This document shows, piece by piece, positions 41,900-50,678 of a stretch of DNA of 64,000 nt. The position numbers were made by a program, and so were the translations under genes. The DNA comes from Priestia aryabhattai B8W22 (GTDB lineage: Bacteria; Bacillota; Bacilli; Bacillales; Bacillaceae_H). The notes beneath the pieces were generated by a model. It had not been told where the DNA came from, did no database searches, and saw only the letters and a program-made list of their open reading frames with translations. Each line of letters begins with the position of its first letter. Positions within the stretch are counted from its first letter, which is position 1. The stretch lies in contig NZ_JYOO01000008.1 in NCBI RefSeq assembly GCF_000956595.1, forward strand, positions 102,244 through 166,243, written 5' to 3'.

Positions 41900-43159
41900 A
41901 TGCTAAAAACCATTCAAATGATAGAAGCCATTAAAAAACATTCTATGCCTTTTGCTAATTTCGATGACTTACTGCCGCTTATTAACAAATCAAGCCGCGC
42001 TCAATACGTACTTCTCGGTGAAGCATCTCACGGTACATCTGAATTTTACAAAATTCGAGCAGCTATTACGAAAGAATTAATTCAGCATCATGATTTTTCT
42101 TTTATAGCAGTGGAAGGAGACTGGCCTTCGTGTTTTGAAGTTAATCGCTATATTAAAGGATATACAAATCAATACGCGAATGCCGAAGATGTCTTAAAAA
42201 CTTTTAACCGCTGGCCTTCATGGATGTGGGCTAATCAAGAGATCAAAGAATTAATTGAATGGCTTCGGGATTATAACAACAACTTACCAGCACATCAGCC
42301 GAAAGTAGGTTTTTACGGCTTAGATGTATACAGCCTGTGGGAATCGATGGAAGCTATTATTGAGTACTTAGAAAACAACCACGCTCCTGATGCAAAGAAA
42401 GCGAAAAAAGCCTTTGAATGCTTTGAACCTTTTCATCGCGAAGCACAGATGTACGGAATTTCTTCTGCCCTTTACGGAAAAAACTGCATGGTAGAAATCT
42501 TAGAGCTTTTACAAACCATTCAGCAAAAGAAAGATACCTATACTCATGAGCCTGAGGCTGCGCTTAGTATGCAGGTAAATGCGCTGGTAGCAAGCAATGC
42601 TGAAGCTTATTATCATACGATGATTACTAACGACAATGAATCGTGGAATATTCGCGATCGTCATATGGTAGAAGCTTTAAAATATATTCAAGCTTACTAC
42701 AAAGATAGCGCTAAAGGAATTGTATGGGAGCATAATACTCACATCGGAGATGCAAGAGCAACGGACATGAAAAGCAGCGGCATGGTGAATGTAGGTCAGC
42801 TTACCCGTGAAGAATACGGACCGAAGCATGTTTACGCCGTCGGATTCGGGACTCATCACGGCACGGTCATTGCTTCTGATAGCTGGGGTAATCCTCAGCA
42901 GGAGTTAACCGTTCCTCCAGCTATAGAAGGAAGCTGGGAAGATACCATTCACCGAGCAGGTGCTTTTGATCAATATCTCATGTTCACAGAGGAAAACCGA
43001 AATTTTTTTTATTCAACGATAGGCCACCGTGCCATTGGTGTTGTATATGACCCAGAGATTGAACAATACGGAAATTATGTTCCTTCTCGCTTGTCAAAAC
43101 GATATGATGCTTTTATTTATGTAGAAAAAACACACGCCTTATCGCCACTCATCTTTTAA
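41900..43159 (+). CDS. Erythromycin-esterase-family protein
   Basis: A 419-aa member of the EreA/succinoglycan-biosynthesis-related family (Pfam Erythro_esteras). Characteristic blocks: LLGEASHGTSEFYKIRA (metal-site Glu and His), FIAVEGDWPSCFEVNRYI, RWPSWMWANQEIKELIEWLR, VGFYGLDVYSLWESM, IVWEHNTHIGDARAT and VYAVGFGTHHG. Most chromosomal Bacillus members are of unknown function and macrolide hydrolysis should not be assumed. AAGGTGATCAT precedes the ATG. Confidence 0.87.
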   Translation: MLKTIQMIEAIKKHSMPFANFDDLLPLINKSSRAQYVLLGEASHGTSEFYKIRAAITKELIQHHDFSFIAVEGDWPSCFEVNRYIKGYTNQYANAEDVLKTFNRWPSWMWANQEIKELIEWLRDYNNNLPAHQPKVGFYGLDVYSLWESMEAIIEYLENNHAPDAKKAKKAFECFEPFHREAQMYGISSALYGKNCMVEILELLQTIQQKKDTYTHEPEAALSMQVNALVASNAEAYYHTMITNDNESWNIRDRHMVEALKYIQAYYKDSAKGIVWEHNTHIGDARATDMKSSGMVNVGQLTREEYGPKHVYAVGFGTHHGTVIASDSWGNPQQELTVPPAIEGSWEDTIHRAGAFDQYLMFTEENRNFFYSTIGHRAIGVVYDPEIEQYGNYVPSRLSKRYDAFIYVEKTHALSPLIF

Positions 43160-43161
43160 TT

Positions 43162-43197
43162 AAATAAGCGGACTTCCAACGAAGTCCGCTTATTTTT
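43162..43197. terminator. Bidirectional terminator
   Basis: Perfect 14-bp stem AAATAAGCGGACTT / AAGTCCGCTTATTT with a 6-nt loop between convergent genes. Confidence 0.93.
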
Positions 43198-43669
43198 ATT
43201 GCAAAAAGCTACGAATCGTATCGGTCACCAGTGCATGATCTTCTTCTTGTGACATGCCTGATACGGTGATGGTTCCAATTACACCGACGTTTTTAACCGA
43301 AATCGGAAATGACCCGCCTACCGCTTCGAATTCCTGAGGGTTCGCTGCATAAAACTGCGCGTAAGAACGATCTTTTAACTCGCAGTACAGCTTCATATAA
43401 TATGAGCTGTGATGATGGCGAAGAACGGTATTTGATTTTCGTTTAATCCATTCTTCGTGATCGGGAATGGCCCCTTCCATCGCATGGTGAAAGAGAGTTT
43501 GACCATTTCGTTTAATACTTACAGTTACTGCCTTACCCTTACTTTTTGCTTCATTAATAATTGCTGTTCCCATCTGCAAAGCTTGGTCATTTGTAAATTG
43601 ATGAAAGATTAGTTCTTTTTCCTGTTGAACTACTTTTTCAAGCAGCGTCTCTACCGAATGATTACTCAC
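43196..43669 (-). CDS. UPF0303 / heme-degrading-domain (GlcG/HbpS-like) protein
   Basis: A 157-aa protein of the UPF0303 (DUF336-related) family: GTAIINEAKSKGKAVTVSIK, LFHHAMEGAIPDHEEWIKRK, YMKLYCELKDRSYAQFYAAN and GGSFPISVKNVGVIGTITVS. The start is the GTG at 43669, with AAGGAGCG 7 nt upstream overlapping the end of the dehydrogenase gene; the longer frame to 43753 lies inside that gene. Third gene of the DeoR operon. Function in sugar metabolism or heme binding is unproven. Confidence 0.82.
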   Translation of the reverse strand: MSNHSVETLLEKVVQQEKELIFHQFTNDQALQMGTAIINEAKSKGKAVTVSIKRNGQTLFHHAMEGAIPDHEEWIKRKSNTVLRHHHSSYYMKLYCELKDRSYAQFYAANPQEFEAVGGSFPISVKNVGVIGTITVSGMSQEEDHALVTDTIRSFLQ

Positions 43670-43682
43670 TGTTTCTCGCTCC

Positions 43683-44717
43683 TTAGTTAAAATAAACCGC
43701 TCGTTTTTCTTTGCTGCTTTCAAATGCCGCTTCAATGACTTTAACCACGTCACGAGCTTCTTCTGCTGAAACCGGAAGTTTTTCTCCTCGAAGCAGGCTG
43801 TCGGCGATTTTTTGATAATACGTTACGTAAGAACCGTGCAGCGTTTCAATTTCTTCCGTTTCGCCTTCGCCCGTTGTCAGCTTACCGTAGTGTTCAGGGC
43901 TGTCGGCTCCCCACGTATCATCCAGAGGCTTCTTACCGGCTCTTAACATATCTTCTTGGCCGTCAATGCCGTATTTAATATAGCTTGCTTTTGTTCCGTG
44001 AACTTGAAAGCGCGGCCCGTTGTTTGGCACAATGGCACTTGAATGTAAAATAACGCGAAGAGAACCGTATCCAAGCACTACGTGGAAGTAATCATCTGTA
44101 CGGGCATGATCTCGCTGACCAAATACATCTGCTTGAATAAATTCAGGCATTCCAAAAAGGTGTAAGGCCTGGTCAATTAAATGAGATCCTAAATCGTAAA
44201 GCGCTCCTGATCCAGGTCCTTCATTTTCTCTCCAGCGGTCTCGAACAGCTGGACGATAGCGGTCAAAATGAGCTTCATACATTTTAACGTCGCCTAATTT
44301 CCCTTCTTCAATCAGCTGTTTCACTGTCAAATAATCATTATCCCATCTACGGTTATGATAGACGCTTAGTTGAACACCTTGTTCTTTTGCTAATTGAATT
44401 AATTCATTTGCTTCTTTTTCCGATACGACCATCGGCTTTTCAACAATTACATGCTTGCCTGCGCGAAGTGCGTCTTTCACCATTCCATAATGCATGCCGC
44501 TAGGCGTTGTAATAATAACTAAATCAATGCTGTCATCTTCTAGAAGTTCAGATAAAGTACTCACTACTTCAACGTCTTCTAAGTCACTCTTCACCTTTTC
44601 AGGATTTGAACTCATTACTTTTGAAATATGAAATTCGTCTAACACGCTTAAAAGCGGCGTGTGAAACACTGTTGCTGAAAATCCGTATCCTACTAATCCT
44701 ACTTTTATTTTCTTCAT
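43683..44717 (-). CDS. Gfo/Idh/MocA oxidoreductase, IolW-like (scyllo-inositol dehydrogenase)
   Basis: A 344-aa NAD(P)-dependent dehydrogenase. The Rossmann motif is GLVGYGFSATVFHTP; the cis-proline active-site segment is VIVEKPMVVSEKEA, followed by YHNRRWDNDYLTVKQLIEEG and GALYDLGSHLIDQALHLFG (catalytic Asp and His). The whole protein resembles B. subtilis IolW (YvaA), an NADP-dependent scyllo-inositol dehydrogenase. Its ATG overlaps the stop of the DeoR gene. Confidence 0.85.
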   Translation of the reverse strand: MKKIKVGLVGYGFSATVFHTPLLSVLDEFHISKVMSSNPEKVKSDLEDVEVVSTLSELLEDDSIDLVIITTPSGMHYGMVKDALRAGKHVIVEKPMVVSEKEANELIQLAKEQGVQLSVYHNRRWDNDYLTVKQLIEEGKLGDVKMYEAHFDRYRPAVRDRWRENEGPGSGALYDLGSHLIDQALHLFGMPEFIQADVFGQRDHARTDDYFHVVLGYGSLRVILHSSAIVPNNGPRFQVHGTKASYIKYGIDGQEDMLRAGKKPLDDTWGADSPEHYGKLTTGEGETEEIETLHGSYVTYYQKIADSLLRGEKLPVSAEEARDVVKVIEAAFESSKEKRAVYFN

Positions 44718-45484
44718 TGTATTTCCTCTCCTTTATCAAAATCTGTTACGATAAGCCGCACTTGATTTTGTTCTATTTTTTCTTTTACATCCGCTTCTGG
44801 GTCTTGATTTGTAATTAAGATATCAATGTCGCTCATATCACATACTCGGTGTAAAAATTCACGTTCAAACTTCGTATGATCCGCAAGCATAATCACTTGT
44901 CTTGCGCATTGAATCATCTGTCTTTTTAAAAACGCTTCTTCTTCACTTGGAGATGTAATACCATCTGCATCAACGCCGCACGTACCTAAAAACAGCTGAT
45001 CTACTTTGTATTCCTGCAACGTAGAAATCGTTCTTGGCCCGGTGACGTTACGGTTTTTCCCGTTAAACTTGCCCGGCAGCAAAAACGTATCACACGCTGT
45101 ATATTGATCGAGCAAATTCACATTATCGATGGAATTCGTAATAACGGTTACATGCTTTACATCCATGTACTTCGCCATCAGTGCGATGGTAGAAGACGTA
45201 TCTAAAAGCACGTCATACCCCTCCGACATTAACGCAGCTGCTTCTTTAGCAATTTGTTCTTTCGCTTTGGTAGGCGTCCGTTCACTGTAATCAATGATAT
45301 GACTTGACGATAGCGTTGCTCCGCCTTTAACTCTCATAACCTCGCCGTTTTCTTCAAGCTTAACTAAATCACGCCTCGCCGTATCTTTTGAAACGGTAAA
45401 CATATCGCAAATTTCGTCTAATGTAATCGTGCGGTGTGTGTGAAGGTATTCAATAATCGCACTCATGCGCTGCTCTTGATACAC
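44714..45484 (-). CDS. DeoR-family transcriptional regulator
   Basis: A 256-aa DeoR/GlpR-type repressor: winged helix (IIEYLHTHRTITLDEICDMF, VSKDTARRDLVKLEENGEVM, RVKGGA) and a C-terminal sugar-phosphate sensing domain (VLLDTSSTIALMAKYM, HVTVITNSIDNVNLL, ADHTKFERE). First gene of the operon with the IolW-like dehydrogenase and UPF0303 gene, so it likely responds to an inositol- or sugar-phosphate. Repeated AACTTAA elements upstream are candidate operators. Confidence 0.9.
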   Translation of the reverse strand: MYQEQRMSAIIEYLHTHRTITLDEICDMFTVSKDTARRDLVKLEENGEVMRVKGGATLSSSHIIDYSERTPTKAKEQIAKEAAALMSEGYDVLLDTSSTIALMAKYMDVKHVTVITNSIDNVNLLDQYTACDTFLLPGKFNGKNRNVTGPRTISTLQEYKVDQLFLGTCGVDADGITSPSEEEAFLKRQMIQCARQVIMLADHTKFEREFLHRVCDMSDIDILITNQDPEADVKEKIEQNQVRLIVTDFDKGEEIQ

Positions 45485-45532
45485 CCGAATACCCTCCTTT
45501 TTTACTTTGATATGAACTAATTGTAGCGCAAA

Positions 45533-45597
45533 GAAAAGTTAAAAACCAGCAAAAAACTTAAAATAATTAAGTTTTTTGCATTTTTAACTTAAATTAT
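45533..45597. promoter_or_regulatory. Repeated AACTTAA elements upstream of the DeoR operon
   Basis: Four related AAGTTAAAAA/TTTTTAACTTAA-like half sites lie within 65 bp, including a 12-bp inverted repeat around CAAAAAACTTAA / TTAAGTTTTTTG centred near 45565. DeoR repressors bind such repeated sites; the assignment is inferred from position. Confidence 0.45.
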
Positions 45598-45721
45598 AAA
45601 CGTACACGAACGCCTTTTGGAAATAACTATCTTATTTTGGATAATACTTCTTTTATACCTGATACCCTTTCACGCTTTTCACTAATCGCTTGTAGATCAG
45701 ACTTCTAGCAAACGTATATGC

Positions 45722-45757
45722 AAAAAAAGCGGGAATCGTAAAGATTCCCGCTTTTTC
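45722..45757 (-). terminator. Terminator of the ter-type operon
   Basis: Perfect stem AAAAAGCGGGAATC / GATTCCCGCTTTTT with a 5-nt loop and T run on the minus strand. Confidence 0.93.
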
Positions 45758-45758
45758 G

Positions 45759-46850
45759 TTACATCTTATGTTCAAGCGCCTTGAAGTTTTCTTGAAATTG
45801 CTCCAAGCGAACAAGTCCTTCTTCACGAAGGCGTTTATTTTCCTCTTCAATTGCTTTTGTTTCCTGCATTCCTTTCATAATAATATTCCACGTTTGCTCC
45901 ATCGTTTCTACTTTTACGCTAGGGGCACCGGACATTTTGGCGATTTTAACGCTTTGCTGTGAAATATTTTCTGCATTTCGAATGAGCAGTTCATTTGTAC
46001 GTTTGTCTAATTCGTTCATCGACTCAGCTACTAAATTTTGACGCTTCGCTGCAATGGCGTTAATAAGTCCATTTTTAAAAATAGGAATCGTTGTAATAAA
46101 CGCAGAATTGATTTTGCCGATCAGCTTTGTATTTCCTCGCTGGAGCATGCGAATTTGAGGAGCGGATTGATAAGATACTTGTTTTGCCATTTCTAGATCA
46201 TATAATCGCTGCTCCATCAGCTCAACCGCGTTTTTTAAGGTTTGAAGCTCCATTGCCGCCAGCTGATTTCCACTCGACGCTCTTTCTTCAAGCACCTTTA
46301 GCTCTTGTTTTAACTCTTCTACTTTCACTTCGCCCGCTACAATGTATTTTTCAAGCTCCATATAATACTGATAGTTTTGCTCGTAAAGCTGTTCAAGCGT
46401 TGTGGTTGAATGCTTCATTTCGGTTTCATATTTTGTGATTTCAACATACACTTTATCAATTTCAGAGCCCATCGTCTCATATTTTTGAAACAGCTTGTCC
46501 ACTATTTTTTGACCGCGTTTAAAAAGCTTAGAGAAAAACCCTTTATCTTCAACAAAATCCTTTGCATCAAATTTGTCCATAATCTTTCCAAGCTGCTTTA
46601 ATAATTGACTTGACTCTTCCATGCTAGACGATTTAATTGTACTAAGCACTTTTCCGGAAAAAGAGGAAATTTCATTGGCTGTTTCTTTCCCATACTCAAG
46701 TAAAGCCAGCTGATTTTTATAATCAATTTGTTCTGCTAAGCGACGTACTTCCGGCTCTTCTCGCAGTTTTGCTTTTACTTCGTTAGGCTTTGTTTCTAAA
46801 ACTTCTTCGGCTTCGTTTACATCTAAAGGCTGTAATTCGTTTGTTGCCAT
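45759..46850 (-). CDS. yceH: Toxic-anion-resistance protein TelA family (YceH)
   Basis: A 363-aa, largely coiled-coil cytosolic protein of the TelA/YceH family. It has the YKNQLALLEYGKETANEISS N-terminal block, GSEIDKVYVEITKYETEMKH, KTAVELMEQRLYDLEMAKQV-like central block and ...LIGKINSAFITTIPIFKNGL then INAIAAKRQNLVAESM. It ends the tellurium-type operon, 19 bp after yceG. In B. subtilis the yce operon belongs to the envelope- and general-stress regulons. Confidence 0.9.
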   Translation of the reverse strand: MATNELQPLDVNEAEEVLETKPNEVKAKLREEPEVRRLAEQIDYKNQLALLEYGKETANEISSFSGKVLSTIKSSSMEESSQLLKQLGKIMDKFDAKDFVEDKGFFSKLFKRGQKIVDKLFQKYETMGSEIDKVYVEITKYETEMKHSTTTLEQLYEQNYQYYMELEKYIVAGEVKVEELKQELKVLEERASSGNQLAAMELQTLKNAVELMEQRLYDLEMAKQVSYQSAPQIRMLQRGNTKLIGKINSAFITTIPIFKNGLINAIAAKRQNLVAESMNELDKRTNELLIRNAENISQQSVKIAKMSGAPSVKVETMEQTWNIIMKGMQETKAIEEENKRLREEGLVRLEQFQENFKALEHKM

Positions 46851-46868
46851 TTAAAAACCCTTCTTTCT

Positions 46869-48485
46869 TTAAAAGATTCGTTTTAACCATTTTTGAATGA
46901 GCGACGGCTCTTTGAATTCTTCATTAAAGCTAATATCTTCTAGCCAGTGCATATCGAAATACTTTTCTTCGACGAACGCTTCTATATCCAGTTGACCCGT
47001 CGGATTAAAGAGAACAATATCAACGCCGAATTCATTTAATAGAAGCAGTAAAGCTGCATCTTCACGCGTAAACGTTTCATGTTCATTTCCGTGATAAATA
47101 ATGAGCCGAGGGACGTGCTGCGTATAATCAAACTTTTGAAGCATACGAAGCACGTTGTTTGGAAGCTTCAAAGACTGATTAAACAAATACATTTGATGCT
47201 GATACGCATCTTCATGATCTAACCGAAGAAGCTTTGGATGTGCACAATACCTAGAAATAGCTGCAGCAAGCCCTTGCTGAAGCCCGATAGGCAGCTCTTT
47301 ATAGCGCCACCAGTTGCTTTCAATCATTTTATCAGGACTGAGCGTGCCATCACTTCCGAGAGCTCCTTGATAGTGAAAGTGATTATTTCCCTCTATCTTT
47401 TTGGCAAAAGGAACAGAATCAATCGTCAGAGCTAACTCATTTTCCGTTTGCATGAGCTCATGCACTTTACTCCAGTACTCTTTTCGGTTTTTAGAAATAC
47501 CAAGTACTTTTGAAAACAGAACCGGCACGTGTACATATGGCTTTGACACTTCAAAATTAGGGCGGATAAACGCGCGTTCTCTCATTAATAAAAAAATTTC
47601 ATCATACGTTGTTTTGAGAGTAACTGAAGTAGGAAAGTAAGAGCGAAATTGCCATGGTTTATACAGCATGGACTCCTCTGAATGAAGCACTTGCTCAATT
47701 TCTTGAGACGCTCGAAATGCTACTGTACCTTTTCGAACCGGTTTATCCGTTGGAAAAGGTACAAGCGAGCTAGTAGAAGGAAACGTATAAACCGTTGTTA
47801 AATGCTGATTCTTATCTACTTCTTTTAAATTATCTTTTCCTTCTGGATGAAAGGTAAGGACGTCAAAACCTAGTAAAATTAAATAATAGAGAAAATACTG
47901 CTCGCTTTTATTTGCATCTCCGTACCACATGATACGAGGCGCGTGCTCAGGAAATGTTTTATCGACCAGCCAAGGTGTTAGATGATTCCACTGCCACTTT
48001 ATTAAATCGATTAATACGCGTTGAAAATGTCCGTCCATAAAGCCATCTGCGTGCTGTTCTTTAAAGCACGTTAACGTTTCAATAAATTTTTCACGTACTC
48101 TTCTATGTATAGCGGGATTTTCTGACTTCACGATCAGCTTTTTTCCTTCTAAAAAAGCAAACAATCGATTGACAGAAAGGCCGCGTTCTTCTTGATTAAT
48201 TTTAAGAATCGTTTGTACTTCTTTTAATCTATCATTTGAAATGGACTTATCAAGCTTATCGTGTAGGACAAGGATCGATGATGATGAATGTACAAGTTCA
48301 TAAAGAAAGGCTGCGTACTCGTCCGCATCAAGATGGGTGCCTACATATCTTCCCGCCACTTGTTTATAAGAAGTTTGCTGCTCATTTTGTACAAAGTCAC
48401 CTCGCAGAGAAACATCTTTAGAAAAAAGAGAAATTCCATCCTGCTCGTTAAGATTAATCATATGAGGATCAATTAGTTTACTCAC
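46869..48485 (-). CDS. yceG: YceG-like tellurium-operon protein
   Basis: A 538-aa protein found in Bacillus ter-type operons between TerC/TerD genes and TelA. It contains two similar halves, each with an Asp/Trp-rich segment (PRIMWYGDANKSEQYFLYYL and VPRLIIYHGNEHETFTREDA) that may form Rossmann-like folds. Molecular function unknown. It is separated from the TerD genes by a terminator-like hairpin but keeps the operon order. Confidence 0.82.
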   Translation of the reverse strand: MSKLIDPHMINLNEQDGISLFSKDVSLRGDFVQNEQQTSYKQVAGRYVGTHLDADEYAAFLYELVHSSSSILVLHDKLDKSISNDRLKEVQTILKINQEERGLSVNRLFAFLEGKKLIVKSENPAIHRRVREKFIETLTCFKEQHADGFMDGHFQRVLIDLIKWQWNHLTPWLVDKTFPEHAPRIMWYGDANKSEQYFLYYLILLGFDVLTFHPEGKDNLKEVDKNQHLTTVYTFPSTSSLVPFPTDKPVRKGTVAFRASQEIEQVLHSEESMLYKPWQFRSYFPTSVTLKTTYDEIFLLMRERAFIRPNFEVSKPYVHVPVLFSKVLGISKNRKEYWSKVHELMQTENELALTIDSVPFAKKIEGNNHFHYQGALGSDGTLSPDKMIESNWWRYKELPIGLQQGLAAAISRYCAHPKLLRLDHEDAYQHQMYLFNQSLKLPNNVLRMLQKFDYTQHVPRLIIYHGNEHETFTREDAALLLLLNEFGVDIVLFNPTGQLDIEAFVEEKYFDMHWLEDISFNEEFKEPSLIQKWLKRIF

Positions 48486-48522
48486 GCCTTACAGCTCCTT
48501 TCTTTTCAGACATATACATGCT

Positions 48523-48561
48523 AAAAAGAAAGGGTACTCGTTAAAGCACCCTTTCTTTTTC
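48523..48561 (-). terminator. Hairpin between terD genes and yceG
   Basis: Perfect 13-bp stem AAAAAGAAAGGGT / ACCCTTTCTTTTT with a 12-nt loop. It may end or attenuate the terD transcript, and it occupies the place where B. subtilis has yceF (TerC). Confidence 0.85.
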
Positions 48562-48579
48562 ATTTATCGCATGCCTTTT

Positions 48580-49158
48580 TTATACGGATAATCCATAGTT
48601 GCGGCAAAGGTCGGCCAAGCCACCGGAAAATCCGCTGCCAATGGCATTAAACTTCCAGTCGTTTCCGTGCTTGTATAGCTCGCATACAACGACAGCTGTT
48701 TCGATTGAAAAATCTTCACCTAAATCGTAACGAAGCACTTCTTCATTTGTTTCGGCATCAATCAGACGAACAAACGCGTTGGATACTTGTCCAAAGTTTT
48801 GTCCGCGAGCATCTGCGTCGTGAATGGTGACGCTAATTCCGATTTTTTCAACGTGGTCAGGAAGAAGAGAAAAATCAACGGCGATTTGCTCATCGTCTCC
48901 GTCTCCTGCACCTGTACGGTTGTCACCGGTATGCTCCACAGCTCCGTTTGGACTTTTTAAATTGTTGTAAAAAACAAACTCTTCGTCATTTACAACTTGG
49001 CTTGATTTATTGGCTAAAAATGCACATGCATCTAAATCGAAATCTTGAGACCCAGCATATCTATTTGTATCCCACCCAAGACCTACTATTACTTTTGTTA
49101 AGCCTGGGTTCGTTTTGGTTAGGTCAATGCGCTGACCTTTTGATAAAGAAATTGACAT
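48580..49158 (-). CDS. yceE: TerD-family protein (YceE position)
   Basis: A 192-aa TerD-domain Ca2+-binding stress protein: [48 protein letters not shown] (acidic Ca2+ sites) and [24 protein letters not shown] C-terminal block. GGAGGATG 8 nt before the ATG at 49158 defines the start. Third of three tandem TerD genes, about 70% similar by eye to its neighbour. Confidence 0.92.
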   Translation of the reverse strand: MSISLSKGQRIDLTKTNPGLTKVIVGLGWDTNRYAGSQDFDLDACAFLANKSSQVVNDEEFVFYNNLKSPNGAVEHTGDNRTGAGDGDDEQIAVDFSLLPDHVEKIGISVTIHDADARGQNFGQVSNAFVRLIDAETNEEVLRYDLGEDFSIETAVVVCELYKHGNDWKFNAIGSGFSGGLADLCRNYGLSV

Positions 49159-49193
49159 AAAAACATCCTCCGTACATTTTCTCACTTTAATGA

Positions 49194-49772
49194 TTAGGCG
49201 TTTAAACCAAAGTCGTTTACAAGTGCCGCTAAGCCGCCTTGATAGCCGCTGCCAATAGCATTGAACTTCCATTCTCCACCGTGTCGATACAGCTCGCCTA
49301 CCACGACCGCTGTTTCGATCGAGAAGTCTTCACCTAAATCATAACGAATTAACTCTTCGTCATTTGTTGCATTTAAAATACGAACGTAGGCGTTGCTTAC
49401 TTGGCCAAAGTTTTGACCGCGTGCTTCCCCTTCATGGATCGTAATGGTAAACGCAATACGTTCAATAGATTGAGGCACATTTTTCAAATCTACTTGAACC
49501 TGCTCATCGTCTCCTTCACCTACGCCCGTACGGTTATCTCCGGTATGCTCAACCGCTCCGTTTGCACCCGTCGTATTATTGTAAAAAATAAAATCAGATT
49601 CTGAAGCGCATTTTCCTGCTCCGTTTAATAAAAAGACCGATGAATCTAAATCAAAATCGTTTCCACCGTCATACTTATTTACATCCCACCCAAGACCTAC
49701 TACTACGTTTGTTAATCCTGGATTTGTTTTTGTTAAATCTACTTTTTGTCCTTTTGAAAGATTAATAGCCAT
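49194..49772 (-). CDS. yceD: TerD-family protein (YceD position)
   Basis: A 192-aa TerD-domain protein ([69 protein letters not shown]). The two acidic loops bind Ca2+ in this family. AGAGGGGAACGA precedes the ATG. Part of the TerD trio that supports resistance to envelope, oxidative and metal stress. Confidence 0.92.
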   Translation of the reverse strand: MAINLSKGQKVDLTKTNPGLTNVVVGLGWDVNKYDGGNDFDLDSSVFLLNGAGKCASESDFIFYNNTTGANGAVEHTGDNRTGVGEGDDEQVQVDLKNVPQSIERIAFTITIHEGEARGQNFGQVSNAYVRILNATNDEELIRYDLGEDFSIETAVVVGELYRHGGEWKFNAIGSGYQGGLAALVNDFGLNA

Positions 49773-49796
49773 TTCGTTCCCCTCTTTTCTAGTTGT

Positions 49797-50393
49797 TTAT
49801 TTTGTATATTTGTTTGCAATTTCAGCCAATCCAGTATCTCTCGTTGCATCTCCAGTTGCTGAAAACTTCCACTCTTTTCCGTCTCGATAAATTTCACCCG
49901 CAAATAAAGCTGTTGCTCCTGAATGATCTTCAGATAAATTAAAGTGTACAAGCTCTTCGTTTTTAGCGCTGTCCACAACACGAATAAAAGCATTTTTAAT
50001 CATACCGAAATCTTGGTTTCGCTCAACACACTGATAGATGTTGACTACAAAAACAAGTTTATGTACGTTTCCAGGAACATTTTTTAAATCAACAAAAATT
50101 TGTTCATCGTCCCCTTCACCTGCTCCGGTAAGATTATCGCCTGAATGTTTGACGCTTCCACAGTTACTATGACGATTCCCAAAATACACAACGGCTGAGT
50201 TACTTACAAGCCTATCGTTCGAATTGAGCATAAGAACAGACGCATCGCAGTCAATCTCTGGTCCGCTTCCTCCAAAACCAAAAAAGCTGCGTTTTTTTAC
50301 AGGATCCCATCCTAATCCAACCGTAATAGAAGATAACCCTTCTCTTCCTTTTGTTAAATCAATTTTCTGCCCTTTTTGTAGATTAATAGCCAC
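49797..50393 (-). CDS. yceC: TerD-family protein (YceC position)
   Basis: A 198-aa, more divergent TerD protein with a Gly/Phe-rich insert (RSFFGFGGSGPEIDCDASVL) as in B. subtilis YceC, then GSVKHSGDNLTGAGEGDDEQ and GATALFAGEIYRDGKEWKFS. First gene of the operon. AAAGGAGTAAATAA precedes the ATG, and a candidate promoter lies about 140 bp upstream. Confidence 0.92.
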   Translation of the reverse strand: MAINLQKGQKIDLTKGREGLSSITVGLGWDPVKKRSFFGFGGSGPEIDCDASVLMLNSNDRLVSNSAVVYFGNRHSNCGSVKHSGDNLTGAGEGDDEQIFVDLKNVPGNVHKLVFVVNIYQCVERNQDFGMIKNAFIRVVDSAKNEELVHFNLSEDHSGATALFAGEIYRDGKEWKFSATGDATRDTGLAEIANKYTK

Positions 50394-50529
50394 TTTTATT
50401 TACTCCTTTACTATAGCGAACACGTTCTTTTACAGGTTCTATATAACTTTACATAATAGCGTAGATAAATGAAAAAATAGTGAAATCTTTGATACTATTT
50501 TTAACGTTTACGTAAGTCTTCTTATGGAA

Positions 50530-50558
50530 AGAATACCACAATTTGGTGATTGTTTCAA
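50530..50558 (-). promoter_or_regulatory. Sigma-A-like promoter of the ter-type operon
   Basis: TTGAAA (50553-50558) and TATTCT (50530-50535) on the minus strand with a 17-bp spacer. The TGAAAC overlap also fits the -35 of extracytoplasmic-function sigma factors, but no CGTA/CGTC -10 follows at the right distance. Confidence 0.5.
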
Positions 50559-50623
50559 AAATTAAGCTGTCTTTTCTAACGTAAATTCATTGACTGAGAG
50601 TTTAAAATTTAAGTTAAACTATT

Positions 50624-50676
50624 AAAAAAAGGCTGTCTCTAAACCGGAAATCCGAGTTATGAGACAGCCTTTTTTG
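50624..50676 (-). terminator. Terminator of the nucleotidase gene
   Basis: Perfect 15-bp stem AAAAAAGGCTGTCTC / GAGACAGCCTTTTTT with a long loop, directly after the stop at 50679. Confidence 0.9.
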
Positions 50677-50678
50677 GC

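Noticed and set aside
45653..45850. 65-codon minus-strand frame over the yceH terminator
   Set aside because: It overlaps the yceH 3' end in another frame and crosses the terminator stem.
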